Source: Sutterella sp.
GTDB taxonomy: Bacteria > Pseudomonadota > Gammaproteobacteria > Burkholderiales > Burkholderiaceae_F
Assembly: GCA_003488465.1 (NCBI GenBank)
Contig: DNLN01000161.1
Span: 1 to 6,539 of the forward strand
Length of the DNA stretch: 6,539 nucleotides
Direction of reading: 5' to 3'
The translations under genes and the position numbers were made by a program. The notes below the pieces were generated by a model, which saw nothing but the letters and a program-made list of their open reading frames with translations, was not told where the DNA came from and ran no database searches. Positions 1 through 4,868 of this stretch are shown here, piece after piece (the stretch's first letter is position 1; the number at the start of each line of letters is the position of its first letter).

Positions 1-340
1 ATCTTTGTGTCAGCTCAAGCATTTCCTTGACATTGGACAGATCCCAGTCCTTGTCGGTTTGAAGCTGGTGCTGGGCGACAAACCCCTGAGCCTGCCCCTG
101 ATTCTCGCGAAGCAGATTGGGTCCGCCGCCCTGTTGGATGACCTGCTCCGCCGAAGGTTCATTGAGCCCCTGCTGCTGATTGACACCCGGCTGCTGGTTG
201 ATGCCCGGCTGCTGATTGATGCCCTGCTGCTGGCCGTTGTCAACTCCCTGCAGCTGTTCGGGCTGATTGCCGTTCTGAACCTCATTGGAGGGTTCGGGCA
301 TGACGTTGACGGGCCGAAGTCCTGCTACACCATTGGGCAT
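1..340 (-). CDS. Partial Q/N/G/P-rich protein, candidate type III secretion substrate (N-terminal 113 residues)
   Basis: The reading frame opens with ATG at 340 and has no stop before the left edge, so only the first 113 residues are visible. Residues 1-35 are a polar, Pro/Asn-rich N terminus. Residues 40-63 hold three clear copies and one degenerate copy of a six-residue repeat (G-I/V-N-Q-Q-P/Q). Residues 64-95 remain Gln/Gly-rich, and from about residue 96 (DKDWDLSNVKEMLEL) a folded helical part seems to begin. There is no hydrophobic signal peptide. The ATG shares one base with the stop of the upstream chaperone-like gene (TAATG), with GGAG a few bases before it, so translation is probably coupled. 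Disordered, polar N termini next to dedicated chaperone genes are typical of type III secreted effectors and translocators. That role is inferred from context and composition; I do not recognise the family. Confidence 0.7.
   Translation of the reverse strand, partial: MPNGVAGLRPVNVMPEPSNEVQNGNQPEQLQGVDNGQQQGINQQPGINQQPGVNQQQGLNEPSAEQVIQQGGGPNLLRENQGQAQGFVAQHQLQTDKDWDLSNVKEMLELTQR
152..223 (-). repeat. Tandem 18-nt coding repeat (G-I/V-N-Q-Q-P/Q), about 3.3 copies
   Basis: Read on the minus strand, 223-206, 205-188 and 187-170 are three 18-base units beginning GGC/GGT, each encoding Gly-Ile/Val-Asn-Gln-Gln-Pro/Gln. 169-152 is a degenerate fourth unit (Gly-Leu-Asn-Glu-Pro-Ser). The first two copies differ at a single third-position base, indicating recent duplication or slippage. 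The unit keeps the reading frame, so copy-number change would alter linker length without breaking the protein. Confidence 0.8.
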
Positions 341-774
341 TACTCGTCTCCTTGTACGGGGAAGTTCTCGGCAAAGTGCTCGCGCACGGTTCGCACTGCC
401 CGAACAATGATTTCGATCCAAGCCGACAGTGCGTCGACCGAGGAGATGGTGAGGGCGCTGCGCCTGTCGATTGCAAGGACAAGCTGCGCATTGCCGTCAA
501 GGGCAAGCGTGATGTCGCCGCAGGCTGCGCCGATGTCCGTCAGCTTCAAAAGGGCGATCGCCTTGGCTCCGGCATCAGGCTGCGTGAGCGGGCCGAAGCC
601 GCCGACCGGACTGAAGATGAGTACGTTGTCGGATTCGTCCAGATAGCGCAGGTTGATCAGGACCTCGTTGTCAACGAAAAACGAAACCGTGTCGGTTTGC
701 TCATCGGGCTCAAGGTGCTGGCCGTTCAGGTCCGAGAACTCCTTGAGAATCTGCAAGAACTGTTCCCTAAGCAT
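340..774 (-). CDS. CesT/Tir-type class I secretion chaperone-like protein (second of pair)
   Basis: A 144-residue acidic protein. The order of elements fits the class I type III chaperone fold: an N-terminal amphipathic helix (about residues 1-18, REQFLQILKEF), a beta strand in the VSFFVDNEVLINLRYL region, a strand around NVLIFSPVGGFG, a middle helix (KAIALLKLTDIGAACGD), two further strands (ITLALD and QLVLAIDRRS), and a long C-terminal helix (residues about 108-137). Length is usual for the family (110-160). Such chaperones dimerise in the cytosol and hold a secreted partner in an export-ready state. ATG at 774 lies inside the end of the upstream gene (overlap ATGCTTAG) and is preceded by AAGGAG; its own stop overlaps the ATG of the repeat-rich gene, which is therefore the likely client. 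The family call rests on fold pattern, size and context, not on a signature motif. Confidence 0.65.
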   Translation of the reverse strand: MLREQFLQILKEFSDLNGQHLEPDEQTDTVSFFVDNEVLINLRYLDESDNVLIFSPVGGFGPLTQPDAGAKAIALLKLTDIGAACGDITLALDGNAQLVLAIDRRSALTISSVDALSAWIEIIVRAVRTVREHFAENFPVQGDE

Positions 775-1165
775 AGAGGCTGCTCCTTATCTGCCAATCT
801 GTGATGGTCGACGCAAAATCATCGATGCTCTCTTCAAGGGCGGCTTGATCCGGGAATTCGGCGAAAAGGCGCCGCTCGGTGAGGTAGAGCGCGTCATCGG
901 GGCCGATCGAGAGGGTTGCGCCACGCGTTGCGTGCCAGAAGAAGTTTCCTTCCAGGACGGCTTTGGCGAATTCCCCGGCGCGGGGCACGTCGGCGAGCTT
1001 GAGCACCCGGGCGCGCATGATCATGGACGCAGGGTCGTTCGGAACGGGGATGAACAGAAGCCGAGCCGAGCCCAGATCAATGCTGATCGTGTTTCCGGAG
1101 AGTTCGGCCGCATCGGGATGCAGCGCCTTGAGCAGCGCCTTGAAGTCGGTGAAAAGGTGTTCCAT
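767..1165 (-). CDS. CesT/Tir-type class I secretion chaperone-like protein (first of pair)
   Basis: A 132-residue acidic protein, first gene of the leftward operon. It shows an N-terminal helix (LFTDFKALLKALH), a strand (NTISIDL), a strand pair around ARLLFIPVPND, a middle helix (AGEFAKAVLEGNFFW), then strands GATLSIGPDDALYLTERRL and a C-terminal helix (about residues 107-126). The 'leu/ala-helix, aNf, gg-tLsigpdd-l-Lterr' progression resembles the conserved core of the CesT family. The start is fixed by a TGA three codons upstream in the same frame; the ribosome site before ATG 1165 is weak (TTTGAG). The last codons overlap the start of the next chaperone gene by 8 bases. Two different class I chaperones in tandem may form a heterodimer for one client or serve separate domains. 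Function is inferred; an unrelated small alpha/beta protein remains possible. Confidence 0.62.
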   Translation of the reverse strand: MEHLFTDFKALLKALHPDAAELSGNTISIDLGSARLLFIPVPNDPASMIMRARVLKLADVPRAGEFAKAVLEGNFFWHATRGATLSIGPDDALYLTERRLFAEFPDQAALEESIDDFASTITDWQIRSSLYA

Positions 1166-1201
1166 AGTTGCTCAAAGTGGAGTCCTGGACCAGACGGTTT
1201 T

Positions 1202-1216
1202 TGAGGTCTGACCTCA
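1202..1216. promoter_or_regulatory. Perfect 7-bp dyad in the chaperone operon leader
   Basis: TGAGGTC-T-GACCTCA is an exact inverted repeat with a single central base. It lies 37-51 bases upstream of the first chaperone ATG, just downstream of the predicted transcription start, where a repressor would block elongation or initiation. It could also fold as a short RNA hairpin, but there is no T-run after it on the minus strand, so it is not an intrinsic terminator for this operon. Confidence 0.35.
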
Positions 1217-1239
1217 GGGTTTTCAAGTTGTGATACCCC

Positions 1240-1269
1240 ATTGTAAAGCCCTGTTTTGCAATGCGGCAA
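1240..1269 (-). promoter_or_regulatory. Putative sigma70 promoter of the chaperone operon
   Basis: On the minus strand, TTGCCG (1269-1264) and TACAAT (1245-1240) are separated by 18 bases. The -10 matches consensus at 5 of 6 positions, the -35 at 4 of 6. Initiation would fall near 1233, giving a leader of about 68 bases that contains the dyad at 1202-1216. The surroundings are AT-rich compared with the genes. No obvious hrp/PIP-type box was seen. Confidence 0.35.
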
Positions 1270-1513
1270 GTGGTTTTCAATCAAAATAAACAGTCTTATG
1301 TTTTTAGACAGTAATTGGGTATTGGAAGAGGCGGAATCTTCTCGGCTTATTTGCAAAAAAATTAAATAGCTCGGAAAGTTATGAGCGCGAGCTGGGAGAG
1401 AAGACTAAGCGGGAATGGAGGGATGAACGTGGGGAATTCGCTTCAAGACGGCTGTAGCACGAAATTTAGATGTTGCTGCTGGCTGTGGAGGGAACAAGAG
1501 AAGCGAGTGTTGA

Positions 1514-1708
1514 TGCATTCAGCCGGCTTCACCCATTGCGGGGCCTGAGACCAGGGCGCAGGAAACCGCTTCACCCGACCGCATCTATGACTCGTTCAGA
1601 AAGATCGCGGTAGTCAGAGACCGCCTGCTGCCTTTGCAGGATGACAAGGGGATCCTCTACGGTGGCGTTGAGCAGTTCTTGCTGGATGAGAAGTTTTTGG
1701 TCCGCTGA
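1514..1708 (+). pseudogene. Unassigned coding remnant without a start codon
   Basis: This frame follows a TGA at 1511 and ends with TGA at 1706. From about 1574 on it reads like real protein (SPDRIYDSFRKIAVVRDR, then LLPLQDDKGILYGGVEQF) with balanced composition and codons like the neighbouring genes. There is no ATG, and no GTG or TTG with a ribosome site at its head, and beyond the TGA the same frame stays open to about 1872 with less protein-like content. I read it as the 3' part of a broken gene; I cannot name the family. It could also be a chance open frame. Confidence 0.3.
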
Positions 1709-1909
1709 GAAAAGGGAGGCGCATTATTTGCCAAGCCCATAGCAGGCGGGCTCGGGTATTGCTTTTGCCTGCGACATCGGCCGTGTATTGCCATATGGTT
1801 AGGGGAAGAAACTGCTGTCAGGTTTTGGTTAATCCAAAAGCCGTTCCAGAAAACTCCTATGCAGATCTGACAAGTAGGGGATACACAGGGCGATCCGTGG
1901 CGATGTCGC

Positions 1910-2137
1910 AAGGCTACCGAGTTCGCCCGACGGATTGGTGTTCCCCGTATGCGAATTTCTCACATTACTAAAGGGCAAAGGCCTGTCACTGCTGAAATGG
2001 CGTGTCTCTTTGCCAAGGCGTTCAACTAGTCCCCCTGTTGTTGGCTTGGCCTTCAGTCAGACTATGACATGAAGGTTGCATCCAAAAAGTTGGAGTCAAA
2101 CCAGGCTGAGATTAGGCCTGTCTGTTTGCGTAGGTGA
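1910..2137 (+). pseudogene. Broken HigA-family (XRE, HTH) antitoxin
   Basis: One frame reads KATEFARRIGVPRMRISHI, TKGQRPVTAEMACLFAKAFN, an in-frame TAG at 2027-2029, then SPCCWLGLQSDYDMKVASKK and LESNQAEIRPV to TGA at 2135. This follows the HigA/VapI-type antitoxin pattern through the recognition helix (IGVPRMRIS-I-KG-RPVTAEMA), the usual 'FG-S--FWL-LQ-DYD' block, and the 'IRPV' end. In place of the Gly normally after AF the gene has N plus TAG. The upstream part of the helix-turn-helix seems to continue in another frame (ATG TCG CAA at 1903-1911 would give the common 'MSQ' before 'KA'), suggesting a small indel near 1909. No HPGE-type N terminus and no HigB toxin is recognisable upstream. 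HigA normally neutralises and represses the HigB ribosome-dependent mRNase; here it is surely non-functional as full-length protein. Confidence 0.7.
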
Positions 2138-2170
2138 CCGTAAGTCGTTGATTCTGACGTTAAGATCGCG

Positions 2171-2186
2171 CTTGTTCCCCAACAAG
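2171..2186 (+). promoter_or_regulatory. Leader hairpin of the 181-residue gene
   Basis: CTTGTT-CCCC-AACAAG is an exact 6-bp inverted repeat with a four-base loop, 44 bases before the ATG at 2230. It is followed by AGGGCTAAAAG rather than a T-run, so it is not a terminator on this strand. It may be a leader structure or a protein site; evidence is only the symmetry. Confidence 0.25.
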
Positions 2187-2229
2187 GGCTAAAAGAACAA
2201 CCCCAACACGAAGAAGGAAATCTCTGCAA

Positions 2230-2775
2230 ATGGCTGAAAAAGAACTTCAGCAAAACTGTCCGTCCGAGATCCCCACGGAAGAACTGCTCAAGATGCGCGA
2301 GGGCATGACAGCCGAGCAGATGGCGCTGCTCATGGCACAGATCGCGGTTCCTTATCTCCAAGAAAATCTGCACATGGCGATGTCGGTGATGGCAGCGACG
2401 CAAATTCTGTTTCAGCAGCACGGAATGAGCGACACCGATGTGGGCATTGCGCAGCTGCAGGCGACGATGCTTGCGGAGGCTGCCGCGATGTGCGAGACGC
2501 TGATGCAGACGCTCCCCGTTGTCACGAACAAGGAAAACACTCCTCTTGAGACGGTTGAAACCGCACGGGCTGAGATGGAGGAGCTTCTGCGCCGCCGCGG
2601 CAAACTGCAGGAAGTGAGCGCCCGGTATGAAGACATCAAGCGAGATTTGCTCATCAAGCATTTCGAGACAATTAGCTCGGCGGGCGACAGCGAAGATGTG
2701 AAGATCGTTGCCAGGCAACTTGCCGAGTCCTTGAACGGTACTGGCGTTTGCGGTCCGGCGAAGGGAAACGCCTGA
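2230..2775 (+). CDS. Orphan 181-residue helical, Met-rich protein of unknown function
   Basis: I do not recognise this family. ATG 2230 follows AAGGAAA at about 11 bases. The protein is acidic in its first half, contains 13 Met residues, and is predicted by eye to be almost entirely helical: a helix at about residues 17-38 (EELLKMREGMTAEQMALLMA), one at 44-63, one at 68-94, a Thr/Asn-rich break at 95-106 (VVTNKENTPLE), then a charged heptad-like stretch at 107-147 that could form a coiled coil, and a short C-terminal helix. There is no signal peptide or membrane segment; three Cys (10, 88, 174) are scattered and form no motif. It stands alone, with pseudogene debris upstream and a convergent ATPase downstream. 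The composition (amphipathic helices, coiled coil, no transport signal) would fit a secreted or chaperone-like helical protein linked to the leftward operon, but that is speculation from proximity. Confidence 0.75.
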   Translation: MAEKELQQNCPSEIPTEELLKMREGMTAEQMALLMAQIAVPYLQENLHMAMSVMAATQILFQQHGMSDTDVGIAQLQATMLAEAAAMCETLMQTLPVVTNKENTPLETVETARAEMEELLRRRGKLQEVSARYEDIKRDLLIKHFETISSAGDSEDVKIVARQLAESLNGTGVCGPAKGNA

Positions 2776-2793
2776 TCCAGACGCCAGGTATAT

Positions 2794-2810
2794 CCGCTAA
2801 ACAGTAGCGG
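2794..2810. repeat. Short perfect dyad after the 181-residue gene
   Basis: CCGCTA-AACAG-TAGCGG, an exact 6-bp stem with a five-base loop, 19 bases after the stop codon. No T-run follows on either strand, so it is a weak candidate for RNA 3'-end structure rather than a clear intrinsic terminator. It lies between two convergent genes, where some 3'-end signal is expected. Confidence 0.3.
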
Positions 2811-2885
2811 CATGGGTTATGTGGCAACTTACTGAATTTCTTATGTAATCTCGTGCCCGCATTGTGTGCCTTTTTGCGGACCGAT

Positions 2886-4127
2886 TCAGTAATTGAGGCT
2901 GTCGGGCTTCAGTAGGAAATCAAAGAGGTTAAGGATCAGGACGCCTTCTTCGTTGTAGTGGGTGGGCAAGCCCTTGGTGACAATCACCTTTTTGAACGCA
3001 TCATGGGTTTTGAGCAGAGACAGCTCCTCCTGATGCTGCTTTTCCCTGGTCGGCAGGGCAAGTGCCGACTGGATGTAGATCCGTCGCGATCCCATGTTGC
3101 AGACAAAGTCGATCTCCAGCTGCTTTTGGGTGCGCTTCCCGTCCGTCGTCACGACATGTTCGACCATTCCGACGTCCACGCTGTAGCCCCTGGCGAGCAG
3201 CGTGTTGTAGATGGCGTTTTCCATCAGGTGGGTCTCCTCAAACTGACGGAAATTGAGCCTTGCGTTCCGAAGGCCGGGGTCAGCGAAATAGTATTTCACC
3301 GGGAAAGAGAGATACCGCTTTCCCTTGACGTCAAAGCGTTTGGCCGGGCTCACCAGAAAAGCATCCTCGAGATACCCGAGATAGCTTTGGATGGTTGTCG
3401 GATGAATGTTCGATCCCTTGACGGTCTTGAACGTGTCAGCGAGTTTCTTTGGATTGGTGAGTCCGCCGATCGACGAGGCGAGGATATCCACTAGGTCACC
3501 AAGGTTTTCGGCGCTCCGTATTCGGTTCCGCTCCAGGATGTCCTTCATGTAGACAAGTTCAAACAGATCCTTGAGGTAGCGCTCTTTGTCCTCGCGCGCG
3601 CCCATGGAAAGAAGCTGGGGCATGCCTCCGTACGCAAGGTATTCCTGCCAGCCGGTTTCCTTGTCGCCGGGCCAGGCCTGCATGAATTCGGCAAAAGACA
3701 GGGGGTAGAGCCGGATCTGGTCCCCGCGGCCGCGGAACTCGGTGATGATGTCTTTGGAGAGAAACCTGGCGTTGCTGCCTGTGACGTAAACATCGACGTT
3801 GCTGCGACGAAGCATCGAGTTGAGGATCTCCTCGAATTGATGGACGAGCTGGATTTCATCGAGCAGGAGGAAATAGGACGAACTGTCCCGGATGCTCGAA
3901 GTGAGGAACGCGTAGAGAGCATCGGGATCCCGGTAGGCTTTGTTGGCGCGGTCATCGAGCGAAAGCCGCACGATGTGGTCCTCTGGGATACCGGCCTCCA
4001 GCAGGTGACGGTAAAAGAGCTCGAAGAGTAGATAGGACTTCCCGCAGCGGCGGATTCCGGTGACGACTTTGACGAGCCCGTTGCCCTTTTTCCGGATCAG
4101 GATGTCCAGGTATGCGTCTCTTTTCAT
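2886..4127 (-). CDS. AAA_14/DUF4143-family ATPase
   Basis: A 413-residue predicted cytosolic P-loop ATPase. From the chosen start: residues 1-20 carry the family opening (KRDAYLDILIRKKGNGLVKV); Walker A is at 23-31 (TGIRRCGKS); Walker B at 85-93 (LLLDEIQ, D90/E91); sensor-1-like VTGSN at 115-119; a conserved arginine loop FRGRGD at 131-136; RLYPLSFAEF at 139-148; the DUF4143 region spans about 185-350; and the C terminus ends NEEGVLILNLFDFLL. Around 338-355, ExDF plus YIQSA resembles a PD-(D/E)XK fold with Gln where Lys is expected. ATG 4127 is preferred because relatives begin 'M-KRD-YL'; an in-frame ATG at 4208 would translate through a 34-bp palindrome and has no ribosome site. Three such palindromes precede the gene, implying tight control. 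The cellular role of this widespread, often horizontally acquired family is not settled; I infer no substrate. It converges on the 181-residue gene. Confidence 0.93.
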   Translation of the reverse strand: MKRDAYLDILIRKKGNGLVKVVTGIRRCGKSYLLFELFYRHLLEAGIPEDHIVRLSLDDRANKAYRDPDALYAFLTSSIRDSSSYFLLLDEIQLVHQFEEILNSMLRRSNVDVYVTGSNARFLSKDIITEFRGRGDQIRLYPLSFAEFMQAWPGDKETGWQEYLAYGGMPQLLSMGAREDKERYLKDLFELVYMKDILERNRIRSAENLGDLVDILASSIGGLTNPKKLADTFKTVKGSNIHPTTIQSYLGYLEDAFLVSPAKRFDVKGKRYLSFPVKYYFADPGLRNARLNFRQFEETHLMENAIYNTLLARGYSVDVGMVEHVVTTDGKRTQKQLEIDFVCNMGSRRIYIQSALALPTREKQHQEELSLLKTHDAFKKVIVTKGLPTHYNEEGVLILNLFDFLLKPDSLNY

Positions 4128-4148
4128 GATGAGCCCGGATCGATCTAT

Positions 4149-4182
4149 TGAAAAGTTAGTCGTATTTTTGACTTTGTTTTCA
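4149..4182 (-). promoter_or_regulatory. 34-bp imperfect palindrome, copy 1 (gene-proximal operator)
   Basis: Arms 4149-4162 (TGAAAAGTTAGTCG) and 4169-4182 (TGACTTTGTTTTCA) flank a six-base centre. This is the most degenerate copy: the gene-proximal half is well kept, the distal half diverged. It ends 22 bases before the preferred ATPase ATG and covers the predicted transcription start. Confidence 0.65.
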
Positions 4183-4183
4183 G

Positions 4184-4189
4184 AGTATA
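4184..4189 (-). promoter_or_regulatory. Possible -10 element of the ATPase gene
   Basis: TATACT on the minus strand matches the -10 consensus at 5 of 6 positions and sits between palindrome copies 1 and 2. No good -35 is seen at 17 bases; the matching region overlaps copy 2. With initiation near 4177, copy 1 would cover the start site and copy 2 the -35 side, a layout suited to repression. Weak on its own. Confidence 0.3.
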
Positions 4190-4210
4190 CGCAATTTGGA
4201 GGGCTCATAC

Positions 4211-4244
4211 TGAAAATTTAGTCGTATTTGCGACTGAGGTTTCG
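4211..4244 (-). promoter_or_regulatory. 34-bp imperfect palindrome, copy 2
   Basis: Arms 4211-4224 (TGAAAATTTAGTCG) and 4231-4244 (CGACTGAGGTTTCG) flank TATTTG. The inner CGACT/AGTCG pairing is perfect; four outer positions mismatch. It starts 62 bases from the start of copy 1. Confidence 0.7.
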
Positions 4245-4284
4245 GACAATAAGCGCCTCTCTGGTGCGGATAGCTGTGTCACAG

Positions 4285-4318
4285 CGAAAATTTAGTCGTA
4301 TGTACGACTGAATTTTCA
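4285..4318 (-). promoter_or_regulatory. 34-bp near-perfect palindrome, copy 3 (distal)
   Basis: Arms 4285-4298 (CGAAAATTTAGTCG) and 4305-4318 (CGACTGAATTTTCA) flank TATGTA, whose outer bases also pair. Only two positions break symmetry, making this the best copy and the closest to the ancestral site. It starts 74 bases from the start of copy 2. In the gene direction, all three copies share ATACGACTAA followed after one base by TTTTC. Confidence 0.75.
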
Positions 4319-4461
4319 ATAAGCTGGCTAGTGCTCTTCCCGACGCCACCCTTGCGGAACCTATGCAGGGCAGGGATCAAGCCCGACAACGGGTCTCCCA
4401 AACCCTATCAAGTCTGGGAAAAAGTGTTAAACGAATCAAACGATCTACGTCTACCCGTCAA

Positions 4462-4487
4462 GAAACCGCCTAATCAGGGCGGGTTTC
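4462..4487 (+). terminator. Terminator-like hairpin without an obvious upstream gene
   Basis: GAAACCGCC (4462-4470) pairs with GGC (4478-4480) plus GGTTTC (4482-4487), a 9-bp stem with one bulged G and a TAATCAG loop. It is followed by GTTTGTTGAGTTT, a T-rich tail, so the better reading is rightward. Leftward it is followed only by TTGAC, but it could also stop transcripts running about 200 bases past tRNA-Leu. No gene on the plus strand ends before it. Confidence 0.45.
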
Positions 4488-4563
4488 GTTTGTTGAGTTT
4501 GCTCTAGCCTGAATTTGGAAAGTTCTCGTGAGGGGGCATCAGGCGGTTGCCTTGTTTCGGATC

Positions 4564-4580
4564 GCGGAAGCCGTTTCCGC
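4564..4580. repeat. Small exact inverted repeat
   Basis: GCGGAA-GCCGT-TTCCGC is a perfect 6-bp stem with a five-base loop, about 110 bases past the 3' end of tRNA-Leu on its strand. Read leftward it is followed by GATCCGAAAC, with no T-run. It may help 3' processing or mean nothing. Confidence 0.25.
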
Positions 4581-4691
4581 CACGCTCCTCATCTGCCTTT
4601 GAAGCGCTGGATGGTATGTTGTATCTAATTGGAAAAGAATGAATTTTTGACCTTTTGTGAGGTCGCTTGACTGCGATTGAGAATGCGTTGA

Positions 4692-4774
4692 TGGTGCCCG
4701 GAGCGGGAATCGAACCCGCACGCCGAAGCTGCGGATTTTAAGTCCGCTACGTCTACCAATTCCGTCATCCGGGC
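4692..4774 (-). tRNA. tRNA-Leu (anticodon TAA)
   Basis: A complete 83-base cloverleaf including an encoded CCA end. The acceptor arm GCCCGGA (4774-4768) pairs with TCCGGGC (4702-4696), discriminator A at 4695, CCA at 4694-4692. The D loop has AATTGGTAGA; the anticodon arm GCGGA-CTTAAAA-TCCGC places TAA at 4740-4738; the variable arm (AGCTTCGGCGT) is of the extended class II kind expected for Leu; the T arm is GCGGG-TTCGATT-CCCGC. It reads UUA and, by wobble, UUG codons. It is divergent from iadA. Confidence 0.97.
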
Positions 4775-4784
4775 GCCGGGCGGG

Positions 4785-4790
4785 ATTCTA
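4785..4790 (-). promoter_or_regulatory. Possible -10 element of tRNA-Leu
   Basis: TAGAAT on the minus strand lies 10 bases before the mature 5' end, so initiation would give a leader of only a few bases, common for tRNA genes. No convincing -35 is seen at 16-18 bases upstream, and the stretch after it is GC-rich, as in stringently controlled promoters. Confidence 0.3.
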
Positions 4791-4832
4791 CACCAAGCGC
4801 CGTCCGCCCATGCCCGCCGGGTCTCGGGCAAC

Positions 4833-4838
4833 TACAAT
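4833..4838 (+). promoter_or_regulatory. Possible -10 element of iadA
   Basis: TACAAT matches the -10 consensus at 5 of 6 positions and lies 30 bases before the iadA ATG, leaving a short leader with the ribosome site. The -35 region (around 4810-4815) is poor, so an activator or another start is possible. Confidence 0.3.
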
Positions 4839-4868
4839 GCCTGACAACTGAAATACAAGGAGACATGC

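Larger units (their letters stand above)
1366..2229. other. Gene-poor stretch with coding debris
   Basis: About 860 bases hold no intact gene with a ribosome site and family-like protein. The short frames present on both strands are inconsistent with each other and lack start signals. Two pieces look like former coding sequence: an unassigned frame ending at 1708 and a HigA-type antitoxin remnant at 1910-2137 (listed separately). A 55-codon frame from ATG 1381 to 1548 is Cys/Trp/Arg-rich and has no convincing ribosome site, so I do not call it. The stretch is best read as decayed accessory DNA between two operons. Confidence 0.5.
4319..4691. other. Gene-poor stretch between ATPase operators and tRNA-Leu
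   Basis: I see no protein-coding gene here. Frames reading leftward from the tRNA begin inside the tRNA itself and lack family-like content. It holds a terminator-like hairpin (4462-4487) and a small exact inverted repeat (4564-4580), listed separately. No second copy of the tRNA 3' end, which would mark an integration site, is visible. Confidence 0.6.

Noticed and set aside
5..804. Two long plus-strand frames (5-646 and 352-804) over the chaperone region
   Set aside because: They are shadows of the minus-strand operon, whose genes have overlapping stop/start junctions, ribosome sites and chaperone-like fold patterns.
1657..1911. 84-codon minus-strand frame and the 70-codon plus-strand frame 1759-1971 in the debris region
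   Set aside because: Neither has a convincing ribosome site or recognisable protein; the second runs out of frame across the HigA remnant.
2062..2718. A 218-codon open frame on the minus strand, longer than the called gene on the other strand
   Set aside because: Its product is rich in His, Arg, Leu and Cys, as expected for the antisense of a Glu/Ala/Met-rich gene. It has no ribosome site and runs into the HigA remnant. The plus-strand gene has a ribosome site and sensible composition.
2856..2880. CCGCA/TGCGG pairing as a terminator between the convergent genes
   Set aside because: Five-base stem, a loop of about 13 bases and no T-run in either direction after the stem.
4128..4208. N-terminal extension of the ATPase to ATG 4208
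   Set aside because: It would translate palindrome copy 1, lacks a ribosome site, and adds 27 residues not seen at the start of this family.
4149..4318. CRISPR-like array
   Set aside because: Only three copies, palindromic and diverged, with centre-to-centre spacing of 62 and 74 bases and no cas genes; position points to operators.
4539..4831. Small minus-strand frames (4539-4721 and 4625-4831) overlapping tRNA-Leu
   Set aside because: They read through the tRNA gene and have no independent coding signal.
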